A DNA stretch of 64,000 nucleotides. Source: Orobanche coerulescens. Its lineage: Eukaryota > Streptophyta > Magnoliopsida > Lamiales > Orobanchaceae. Positions 32,623 through 42,199 of the stretch are shown piece by piece (position 1 is the stretch's first letter; each line of letters begins with the position of its first letter). The stretch covers positions 36,161,501 through 36,225,500 of the forward strand of contig CM065804.1 of the NCBI GenBank assembly GCA_033398695.1. The letters are read 5' to 3'. Position numbers and translations under genes: made by a program. Below the pieces are notes generated by a model. The model had not been told where the DNA came from, made no database searches, and saw only the letters and a program-made list of their open reading frames with translations.

Positions 32623-34862
32623 TGTAACACCCCAATTCTCAAATGGGACATTACACGCCGTAGAACCCTCGTGAGGTCTACCAGGCTAACACATGACACA
32701 TATTCAGTACAAGAAAAATCCCAAAGGCACAATCATTAATGTAAAAATGGGGACGCGGCCTCGGCCAAAACGTTTTAATAGAAGTACGTGAAAATATAAG
32801 TCGATACCATGTCATTGCCCACACAGGGGACTTTAACCGAATACAATAAAATCATTCAAATTCCGATACTCAAACAATATAAATGACCCAACATAATTAA
32901 AGACTTGAGCCTCATAATCATGCCAACCCATCCTTTGCGTGCATGTCCCGTGCCTGCTCCTCAGCTCTCCCGGTACCTGAAATACATAAGACGCATTTCC
33001 CCCATTTAAGGGGTTAGCATTCGAATAGCTAGTGCAAGTACACAATTACACAACATTATATACAAATACGAATCTTACACAATCATCTCAATCAGAAATC
33101 ATTTGCCATAAATATTCCAGAATACTACATTGGCAATCAAAACAGTTATCAATTCATCACGATATCACAAAATCACAACTGGAATCCCGTGGCCGTACCC
33201 CTTAGTATCGACCCCCAGACATCCCGTCGAACGCTCCGGGTGGGATACCACTTCCATGGTCGTACCCCTTAGTATCGACCCCCAGACATCCCGTTGAACG
33301 CTCTGGGTGGAAGTTCAATCACACACGCACCCAAGTCCACTTCCGCGGCCGTACCCCTTAGTATCGACCCCCAGACATCCCGTCGAACGCTCCGGGTGGA
33401 AGGAACACAACTCACGCACCCGAAAACGACAATTCATCATTCATTTCTAAAACATAACATATATAACGAAATGTAATACATGTACTTGCCTTGGTTAACG
33501 CGACGTGATGGAAAACGGTGAACGGAAAGGTTTTAGCCCGAATAATCTTCACAAATCTGATCCTAACACAATAGTGATGTGCAATCAATCTCAAAATTAC
33601 GACAACGTAGTAATACATCCTAGTTCTACTCGCTGGAACAATTCGTCGAACATTCCTAGGGTATTGTCGGGTATAAGTGATGAACAATGGAAAAATCGGG
33701 GTTTAAAACCACAAATCCTCAAGAAAAACGAAGGATTACAAGTATACGATTTGAAGCCTAACAATAATCCATGATAATTCGGAATAAAAGAGTCAAATCA
33801 CAAGAATTCCCCAAAATTTCCCCAAAATCTCAAAACAAGGGTTTCAGGGATTCTTACATCGATTCGGATGGCGGAAAAATGTTAAGAACTTGAAGAATTT
33901 GCGCAAGAAATGCAAGGATGATAGTGGATGATGATATTCGGTTGAAATCGGCCCTAACCCTCATCTGGAATCGCCCAAAGTCGAAGAGAGGAAGTAATGA
34001 TGGAAAATGACGAAGTTGTGCTGTTGCTGTCCTTTTTATATCAGACAGGCTTAGGGCATGCTACGCCCAAGAATTAGCGTGCGCTAACAGGGTGTGGAAT
34101 ACAGTCAGACTTCTGTCCTCCCGTTAGCGTACGCAGGCTAACAAGATTAGCGTGTGCTAACGTTAGATATTAGCGTGCGTTAACACTCAATGAGCGCACG
34201 CTATCTGGTCCAGTACCGAAATACTGAACCTTTTGCCCAGTCTGCTGAAATCGTTAGCGCACTCTACGAACTCCAAGTTAGCGTACGCTAACCACACAGC
34301 GATAGCGCACGCAAGGAAACCAAGAGTAGCGTGCGCTACTTAGGCAGCAGTCCAGTACTGCTCAGTACACTGCTGGAGACAGCACAAAAATCGAAATGCA
34401 AAGCAAGGCCAGAACCCAGAAATATAAACACTGAATATTCAAGACGACGGAGTTAAGCGTTGAAAGAAAATACAATTCCGACCATCAGAGAGTTCGAAAT
34501 GCGACAAAGAAAGTGAAATTCCCTAAACTTATAGGAAATTACAAAAATGGCCCAAGTGCCCGAAAATCACGATACGACGTCGGATTAACAAACTGAAAGT
34601 CTCAACACGACTAACTCAACCATACGAACTTATGCCAACCAAGAAACAACGAAAACGAACGAGTTTTACGGGAATCGAACGTACATGCGACAAGATATAA
34701 TTCAAGATGAAATTATGCAAAAACATCCTCGAAACTCGTCCAAACAGAAAAACTTCAAGAACAAAATAGGTTAAGAATTTCAAAACAGTAACAAGCGAGT
34801 CGACCAAAATGAACATACAACAATAATAGAAATTACCAAACGTAGAAAGTACGGATATTACA
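32623..34862 (-). repeat. Gypsy B LTR, 5' copy
   Basis: 2240 bp and almost identical to 26190-28428, so the array is fairly young. It shows the same tandem units (33186-33400), TATA-like box (34033-34040) and palindrome array. It borders the remaining Cassandra internal DNA at 34863. Confidence 0.9.
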
Positions 34863-34888
34863 GTCGAGTCCTTTGAGGAGGGGCGGAT
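34863..34888 (+). promoter_or_regulatory. Cassandra polypurine tract
   Basis: GTCGAGTCC is followed by TTTGAGGAGGGGCGGAT, directly before the 3' LTR. It shows that the DNA to the right of gypsy B belongs to the same Cassandra element as 25492-25550. Confidence 0.8.
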
Positions 34889-35166
34889 TGTGATATCCCA
34901 CACCTACTAGCAGAGAGCGGGCGAAGTGCCTTATTTGAGCGTGCCGTGACACCTTATAGTGTGAGGCCTTTTGGGAGCCTAGTGGCTTCGGGGTGATGAG
35001 AACTCCGAAGTTAATTGTGCTCGAGGCGAGAGCAATCTCAGGATGGGTGACCTCCTGGGAAGCTGCTCGCTGGGTTCCCAGAAACAAAACCGTGAGGGCC
35101 AGCTCAGAGGAGAGTGCCCAGAGCGGACAATATCATGCTACGACGGAGAGGTCTTGGGATGTGACA
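34889..35166 (+). mobile_element. Cassandra 3' LTR with 5S-like segment
   Basis: 278 bp, TGTGATATCCCACACC to GGGATGTGACA, followed by TTTTT. The 5S-like part is 34995-35079 with GAAGTTAATTGTGCT, AGGATGGG and GTGACCTCCTGGGAAG. It has a small extra stretch near 35097-35115 (AGCTCAGAGGAGAGTG) absent from the 5' LTR. Confidence 0.9.
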
Positions 35167-35435
35167 TTTTTTAGCCTAACTCGCGAAGCAAGGTACACGA
35201 ACTCGACCATACTATTTTATTCATGTACGAATTTGTATGCTTTATGTGATTTAATAGCATAATATAATTTAAAAATTGATTTCATTACACCTAATTAAAT
35301 CAAATAAATTTATTAACCACTTGAATTAAACTGTTTAATTCATACTCTTAGGTCAATAACTAATCGTTATTGCCCCATAAGATATTTATTTGACTGCATA
35401 ATGTGTATCTAATTATATCACATAGGAATTATATG

Positions 35436-35436
<1 letters not shown>
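35167..35436. other. AT-rich spacer, probably copia D leader
   Basis: About 270 bp between the Cassandra 3' LTR and a TA microsatellite. No reading frame or signal is recognisable. By position it should be internal DNA of the copia D element that hosts Cassandra. Confidence 0.4.

Positions 35437-35474
<38 letters not shown>
35437..35474. repeat. (TA)n microsatellite
   Basis: About nineteen TA units. Its right edge forms part of the target site of the Mutator-like element. Confidence 0.95.
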
Positions 35475-35479
<5 letters not shown>

Positions 35480-37198
35480 GGGCGATTTACATCTGACTAC
35501 CTTTTTAGATGGCCTAATTACAGTTTAGTCCCTATTGTTTCAGATATTACAATGAAGGACAAACTTTGCACTGTCCAGAAACTATATTTACAACGAAGGA
35601 CAAAAGTCAAACCTTTAGATGATGTCACTGGAGAGCGAGTACTGATATTCCGAATTTGCCCTTTTATTTTTCTTTTTTTTTACTCATTTATTTTTCGCCT
35701 CACGTGGGTGGCACATGCTGAACCTCATTGTAATATATATAACACTTTTGGACTTCAGTGTAATATATATAACACTTTCAAACTTTCTGGAAAAAATATA
35801 TTATTTTTCGAAAAAAAAATATTCTGGGAAAAAATTATCTTTTTGAAAAAACATTATTTTATGGAATTTTTAATTTTTTTCGAAAAAATTAAAAAATATT
35901 TTTTTGGAGAAAAAGTTATTTTTTGGCAAAATAATATTTTTTTCGAAATAAAATTATTTTCTCGAAAAAAAATTAGTTTTTCAAAAAAATTAAATTATTT
36001 TCTGGAAAAAAATGAAAACAAATATTTTTCGGAAAAATTAAAAAAGAAATTCTGGAGGAAAAAATATTTTTTGGCAAAATAATATTTTTTCGAAATAAAA
36101 TTATTTTCTGGAAAAAATATTATTTTTTCGAAAAATAAAATTATTTTCTGGAAAAAAATAAAAAAAATATTTTTCGAAAAAATTAAAAAATATTTTTTGG
36201 AGAAAAAGTTATTTTTTGGCAAAATAATATTTTTTCGAAATAAAATTATTTTCTCGAAAAAAAAATTAGTTTTTCGAAAAAATAAAATTATTTGCTGGAA
36301 AAAAATGGAAAAAAATATTTTTCGGAAAAATTAAAAAAAAAATCTGGAGGAAAAAATATTTTTTGGCAAAATAATATTTTTTTCGAAATAAAATTATTTT
36401 CTGGAAAAAAATATTATTTATTCGAAAAATAAAATTATTTTCTGGAAAAAAATAAAAAAAATATTTTTCGAAAAAATAAAAAATATTTTCTAGAGAAGAA
36501 GTTATTTTTTAGCAAAATAATATTTTTTTCGAAATAAAATTATTTTCTCGAAAAAAATTTAGTTTTTCGAAAAAATAAAATTATTTTCTGGAAAAAAATG
36601 AAAAAAAATATTTTTCGGAAAAATTAAAAAAAAAATCTGGAGGAAAAAATATTTTTTGGCAAAATAATATTTTTTCGAAATAAAATTATTTTCTGGAAAA
36701 AAATATTATTTTTTCGAAAAATAAAATTATTTTCTGGAAAAAAATAAAAAAAATATTTTTCGAAAAAAATAAAAAATATTTTCTATAGAAGAAGTTATTT
36801 TTTGGCAAAATAATATTTTTTCGAAATAAAATTATTTTCTTGAAAAATATTATTTTTTGAAAAAAATAAAATGATTTTCTAGAAAAAAAATAAAATAAAA
36901 TAAATATTTTAGCGAAAAAATAAAAAAAATATATTTTCTGGAAATGTATTATTTCTGCAAAAAAATATTTTTTAAAGAAATGTATTAGCCAAACACTTTA
37001 ATAATTTATAAGTTATTTGTTTCATATGAAATGTATTTTAAAAGAAATGTTTTATTCAAGTAAATAGAGGGGCATTTTCGTCTTTTTAATGGAAGTCAAT
37101 TTCAATTCAGATTTTTGTCCTTCGCTGTAATTTATGAAACAATAGGGACTAAAGTGTAAAGAGGCCATCTAATAAGGTAGTTGACTGTAATTTCCCCA
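35480..37198. mobile_element. Mutator-like TIR element with 9-bp target duplication
   Basis: Terminal inverted repeats of about 85 bp (35480-35566 and 37113-37198) pair over CTACC..TTAGATGGCC, TTTAGTCCCTATTGTTTCA and GAAGGACAAA. Both ends are flanked by TATAAAATT (35471-35479 and 37199-37207), a perfect 9-bp duplication as made by Mutator-like transposases. No transposase is encoded: the interior (about 35790-36990) is AT-rich repeat DNA, so the element is non-autonomous. The TIR pairing is imperfect at the outermost bases. A foldback or other TIR superfamily is less likely given the 9-bp site. Confidence 0.82.
35790..36990. repeat. Higher-order tandem repeat inside the Mutator-like element
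   Basis: TTTTTTGGCAAAATAATATT recurs at about 35920, 36065, 36211, 36358, 36508, 36652 and 36801, giving units of about 145 bp that alternate in type, so a roughly 290-bp higher-order repeat. Each unit is made of CGAAAAA, CTGGAAAA and CTCGAAAA phrases joined by AAATTATTTT. Open frames here (35552-36082 plus, 36222-35995 minus) are low-complexity Lys/Phe/Asn strings, not genes. Confidence 0.8.
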
Positions 37199-37442
37199 TA
37201 TAAAATTATATATATTGTATGCATATATTGATATGACATGCAATTAGGCTACATTCCTAGTATAGTTTAGATGATTGTAATTCCACTGCCTACATAGTAC
37301 TATGATAACGAAACTTCATGTGTATCAAATCGAAACCATGACCATATCTTGGTTTTGTAATAAAATAATCCCATTATTGAATAATTTATCATGGACGAAC
37401 TCATGATTATGTGAAACTTATTAATTTCCTCACCTTGTATAG

Positions 37443-37901
37443 ATGGATGATCCGACTCATCCGGAATTCGACATCCTGGACTTAGAAGGACTTGAGTACC
37501 ATCGATGGGTATCCGACATCGAGACCACGTTTATCGCTAATGACTATAGCGCAATGCTTCTTGACCTTACATCTAACGAACCGTTTGATAAGGTGAAAGC
37601 GAGTGCGCTAATGTTCCTTAGGCGGCACATCGACCCTAGACTAAGGTGGGAGTATCTTCAGTTGAAATCCCCCGAAGAACTGTGGGATGCCGTTAAGGCC
37701 GTTTCAATAATATACACAAGACCTTACTTCCCGAGTTGACCGTGCAGTGGAACGAAATCCGCTTGCTTAATTATAAACGAGTTAACGATTTCAACAAAGA
37801 TATGCTCCGCCTGAAGGCACGCCTCAACTTCTGTGGAAAGAAAATTACAGAGGACGACATGATCCATAAAATGCTTTCCACGGTTCCTACTTCAGCATTG
37901 T
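37443..37901 (+). pseudogene. Copia-type gag fragment (copia D)
   Basis: From the ATG at 37443 the protein reads MDDPTHPEFDILDLEGLEYH, then LMFLRRHIDPRLRWEYLQLK and SPEELWDAVKAV; after a frameshift near 37710 the adjacent frame continues LPELTVQWNEIRLLNYKRVN and FNKDMLRLKARLNFCGKKIT. This matches the gag domain of plant copia-type elements (PF14223-like). It is cut at 37901 by a gypsy LTR. The stretch 37208-37442 before it is AT-rich and has no other feature. It is probably the gag of the copia whose LTR lies at 16121-16208. No zinc knuckle or pol remains. Confidence 0.7.
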
Positions 37902-40033
37902 TGTAACACCCCAAAGATATTCAGGGTATATTACAGCGCCGTGGACCCCTACGCAGGACCCACCAGGCTAAATAATTAATACACTCGTCTAACCATCTCG
38001 GTTAGCAAGAAAACACACACCCGGTACAACTGGTAAACCAGACATCACCGAAAATCATGACTAATATTTAGTAATACAAACTATTTTCCAAATCAAGATG
38101 CCTAAGTACTCGCGAGTATGGTCTATCAGTTTACAAGTTGAAAACAGACGTTTAAAATGGGCAACTAAATAAAGGACTTATTTGCACACATCAACAACCC
38201 TGGGCAGCATCCCCGTACTGCTCCAGTGCCGGCTGAACGCAACCTGAAATTCATAACACGAATTTCCCCAAAAACGGGTCCCCAAAGAGTTTAGGAATTA
38301 CGCTAGTACAAGTAATCAAGGCAAACCGTTCACTTACACATTTCATAGCACATGCATCAAATCATTTCAAAATAAAAAACAAGACATGTCTTTTCTCGAA
38401 AAACAAATAGTCAATAATCACAGTTGAAAATCGCCTAGGACCAGGGTTAAACCACTGGTCCCATTCGAGGTCTCTATGGACCCTCCCGGACTGGGTATCC
38501 AAACAAGCTCGTGAATCAAGAGCGAAATCACAGATTCCTCCGAGGCCCCGTCGGACCCTCTCGGAGTGAGCAAATCACACACATATACATTACCATTCCA
38601 TTTTAAGCATAAGGGTTTCACAAGAATACTTGCCTTGAGAAATTGACGATGAAATGAACGAAAAAATCAACCACGCTCGCTATGAACCGACAACCACGAA
38701 CCTAACGATTTGAAGAATATGATCTCAACCAATTCTACACGAGTACGAAAATGGAATGCACCCAAAAACCCACCTACGATTCATGTAAATTCGTACAAAA
38801 CAACATTGAAGGCGGGTCGCAACCGAACCCTCTAGATTTCACAAATACAACGAACTTTACCATAAACTCGTATGGAAAACAAGGAATACACAAGGATTAA
38901 TCATATACAACATGAATTAATCAACAACACGAAGTGAACAGGACAAATACTTTAAAACCCCTAATTCACCCAAAGATAGGGTTCTATGAGTTTACCTCGG
39001 ATCGGAGACGAAGAACAAGTGTTATTGTTGTTAATATACACCAGAAACTCAAGAAAGATGATAGATTGGAGTTACAAGCCTTCGAATCGTCTGGAAACCG
39101 CCCAAGAATCACCCAAAAATGGAGAAGGAGAAGATATGGATGGAAATGGCCGAACTTGGAGAACTCACGGGTACTTATACCCGCAGCGTATTACGTACGT
39201 TAGCATGTCACGGTTAACGTACGTTAATATGTTAACATACGTAACACCATGCCCGTAGCATACATAATCGACCAGTACAGCTTACTGCCCGAAGCCCTGA
39301 AGCATTTAACGTACGCGATCCACTGGCTCACGTACGTGATGTTCCACTCTAACGTACGTAACCACATGCTCGTAGCGTATGTAAGGGGCCGGAAGATCCC
39401 TCTGCCCGATTTCCTGAACACCAAGACGTACGTAACCACAATCAAGTTACGTACGCTAAGCATAACACATAACATACATTAAACATCACACGTAACGTAC
39501 GTTATGTCCTCCCAGAACAGGACTGACAAGCTGCTTTAAGCATGCACGAAGTGAACCGGAAATCAAAACGTGACGATTAACAAAACATGAATATACGAAC
39601 ACATTGAGTTCGATACGATGAATCTTAGTGCTAAAATAAAAAATATTTCTGACTATCCGAAGGATCGGAAAACAACAACAAACGTAATTAACCATAACTT
39701 TGGGAAATTAAAAAATGGCCAAAAACATCTGATATACACGATCCACGATCGAAACACCGAGCAAAGGATCACAACTAGCATAATAACATATGATGGATTT
39801 ACGGCAACCCCGAAACGGCGGTTCTGAACAACGATTTTGAGAATCAAGCCAAATAGCGACGAAATTGTCATTAAACGCGGAATTGAATAAAACAAGTCCG
39901 AAACAAGCTCGGATGACAAAAAGTCCAGTATGAAATATTCTCGAAATATTAATACGGTTACAAGTGAGTTACTAAAAATGAGAAATACACCAAAATAAAA
40001 AATACCGAAAAAAGGAAAAATGCGGATATTACA
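37902..40033 (-). repeat. Gypsy C LTR
   Basis: 2132 bp, TGTAATATCCGCATTTTT to GGGGTGTTACA on the minus strand. It shares with LTRs A and B and the long-LTR element the terminal TATTACAGCGCCGTGGACCC and CCACCAGGCT module. It holds a minus-strand TATA-like box at 39174-39179. A related LTR begins at 63853 on the plus strand. Confidence 0.85.
39185..39510. repeat. ACGTACGT palindrome array in LTR C U3
   Basis: Copies of TTAACGTACGTTAA and variants (TTACGTACGTTA, AACGTACGTAACC, TAACGTACGTTA) are scattered over about 325 bp, immediately upstream of the minus-strand TATA-like box. The outer bases resemble the LTR B motif but the inner bases differ. Confidence 0.8.
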
Positions 40034-41238
40034 TTCTCCCCCTCTAAAAAAAAGTTTTGTCCCGAAACTTAGGAAACAAACAACTTGGGTTACCTAGCAC
40101 GGATACTATCCTCAGTTTCCCAAGTTGCCTCCTCGACACCATGTCTCGACCACTATACCTTGACCAACAGAATGGTCTTATGCCTCAGTCGCTTCTCACG
40201 TGCTCCAAAATCTTCAAGGGACGCTCCTTGGAGGTAATATCCTCAGCGATATCGATCTCGCTATAGCCCATGACATGACTAGGATCCGGAACATATTTCC
40301 TCAGCTGGGAAACATGGAAACGCTATGGACGTGACTCAATGCTGGAGGCAACTCTCGAGAATCTCAAAGGGCCCAATAAATCTCGGAATCAACTTTCCTT
40401 TCTTCCCTAAGCGGAAAATTCCCCTCGTCGGCGACACCTTTAGCAGAACGTGGTCTCCCACCTCGAATTCCAAAGGTCGACGACGGACATCAGCATAGGA
40501 TTTATGTCGAATCTGAGCAGTCAACATCCTCTCCCGAATTAATTCCACCTTCCTCTTTGTCTACAAAGCGATATTCGATTCGGTCCTGACCAAATTGGAC
40601 GTCTCGTTCCGATAAATCGGCGACCGACATAGCCACCCATAAAGTGCCTCATACGGTGCCATCTTCATCGATGCGTGCCAACTGTTGTTGTACGTGAACT
40701 CGATCAACTACAAATGCTCCTCCCAATCACTGCTCCAATCGAGAGCACAAGCACGCAACATATCCTCAAATGTCTGGATAGTGCGCGCCGACTGCCCATC
40801 TGCCTGAGGATGAAAAGAAGTACTCAGACGCAAATGAGTACCCAACGCCTTATGTACTGCCTGCCAAAAATGCGATACAAAACAACCATCACGATCTCAA
40901 ACAATAGACTTCGGAGTACCGTGAAGCCCCACAATCTGCGCAATAAATACACGAGCCAACTTTTCCGGACCCAGAGTATCCTTGATACCCAGAAATTGTG
41001 CCGACTTGGTCAGACAATCCACAATCACCTAAACCATATTCATAACAGACTTCGATCTCGGCAAGCTCATGATGAAATCCATTGAAATATCTTCCCATTT
41101 CCATTCCGGAACGGGAAGTGACTACAACAACTCGGCTGGACGTTGATGCTTGATTTTGACCTAATGACAAGTCAAACATCTGGCTAAATATTGTGCGACC
41201 TTCTCCTTCATATCATTCCACCAAAAGTTCTTCCTTAT
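40034..41238 (-). pseudogene. Gypsy C polypurine tract and truncated integrase region
   Basis: A PPT (minus-strand TTTTTAGAGGGGGAGAA) and hairpin at 40052-40070 lie beside the LTR. Inward, broken minus-strand frames encode integrase remnants: EFEVGDHVLLKVSPTRGIFR and RFIGPFEILES (40548-40336), then degenerate core sequence, and near the inner end KNFWWNDMKEKVAQYLARCL of the zinc region. Frameshifts and stops are frequent, so this is older than gypsy B. The match ends at about 41238, where a plus-strand LTR begins; RT, protease, gag and the 5' LTR are missing. Confidence 0.75.
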
Positions 41239-41955
41239 GGCATGATTGTATATATTTACTCTGGGACGGACCGACGGGTCCTCTGAGGGTTCCGTAGCCT
41301 TTGGTGCGGTTCTGCGGATATTTTGGGTTAACCACTCTGGGAGGGTCCGATGGGGCCTCTGAGGGTTCCGTTGCCTTTGGTGTGGTTCCACGGTTAATCA
41401 CGTATGTATTGTAATGTAATGCTATGAGATTTAGTTATTCCGGAATACTAGTCTTGAGTTGATGAAATGATGATTTCATTTACTTTATTGTCGAGAAGTA
41501 TTGTGTTTCATATTCGATATACTTATACTAGCTATTCGACAGCTTACCCCTTTATGGGGGAAATACCTTTCATATATTTCAGGATCTAAGAGAGCGGATA
41601 GGCACGTACCGGGTCGACATGAAGATGATGGGCAAGTGTGATGATGTGTCTTGTCAATGATTATGCTTTGTATTTCCTCAATTCAATGTTGTTGTACTTG
41701 AAATGGTTATGAGTGCTCGAGTCCTGTTTTCGGGTATCTTGATGTTTCGGTAGGTGTTTCCATGGGATCGATCCTTGATGCATTGTATTAGATTTTATTG
41801 GATATGGTTTTGAGTACCAATTTTATTGTCTTCCATTTGATTGTGATTGGACCTTATCGGTCAAAATTCAGAGTTCCGCGTGTGAGTAGCCTTGTGGGTC
41901 CGATGGCAGGTCTCACGGCGCTATAATATACCCTGAATAACATGGGAGTGTTACA
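41239..41955 (+). repeat. Gypsy A 5' LTR, 3' part only
   Basis: Matches 62103-62820 at the other end of the element. It contains two tandem units of a CTCTGAGGGTTCCGT phrase with TTTGGTG (41275-41390) and ends with GGCGCTATAATATACCC and GTGTTACA. The first kilobase, including U3 and its palindromes, is missing at the junction with gypsy C. Confidence 0.85.
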
Positions 41956-41960
41956 GAATA

Positions 41961-41975
41961 TGGTATCAGAGCTTA
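41961..41975 (+). promoter_or_regulatory. Gypsy A primer binding site
   Basis: TGGTATCAGAGCTTA, five bases after the LTR end, matches the initiator tRNA-Met 3' end without mismatch over the core. Confidence 0.85.
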
Positions 41976-42199
41976 GGTTTATGGATACCTAGGTTGTCGG
42001 TCTTTTGGGTCGATTGAGTCATCATTTGTCTACAGTATCGCCACTTTGCCATCATCACAGTGCGACCAGTACTAGTAAGTCCTTTTACTCTCTTGTATTC
42101 TTCTTAGTCGCTTTGCTTTTGATTTGGTATTTTTGGGAATCGATCACTTCGATGACGTGCGACTTGAACTGTACTCACCTTCTTTGTGTATCCTTCATA

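Larger units (their letters stand above)
25551..34862 (-). mobile_element. Tandem-LTR gypsy element (gypsy B) inside Cassandra
   Basis: Read on the minus strand the order is LTR (34862-32623), primer site, gag-pol (32364-28464), polypurine tract, LTR (28428-26190), a second primer site, and a second gag start (25931 to about 25564) that ends in a 13-bp LTR tip TGTAACACCCCGA at 25551-25563. This is an LTR-internal-LTR-internal array whose last unit is mostly deleted. It occupies the Cassandra internal domain; the flanks are GTCAG-like (ATCAG) on the left and GTCGA on the right, not a clean duplication. The gag zinc knuckles, integrase and C-terminal chromodomain-like region mark a plant chromovirus, probably Tekay/Del-like. 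Confidence 0.85.

Noticed and set aside
35552..36082. 176-codon open frame inside the Mutator-like element as a transposase
   Set aside because: The protein is a low-complexity Lys/Phe/Asn string produced by the AT-rich tandem repeat, with no catalytic motif.
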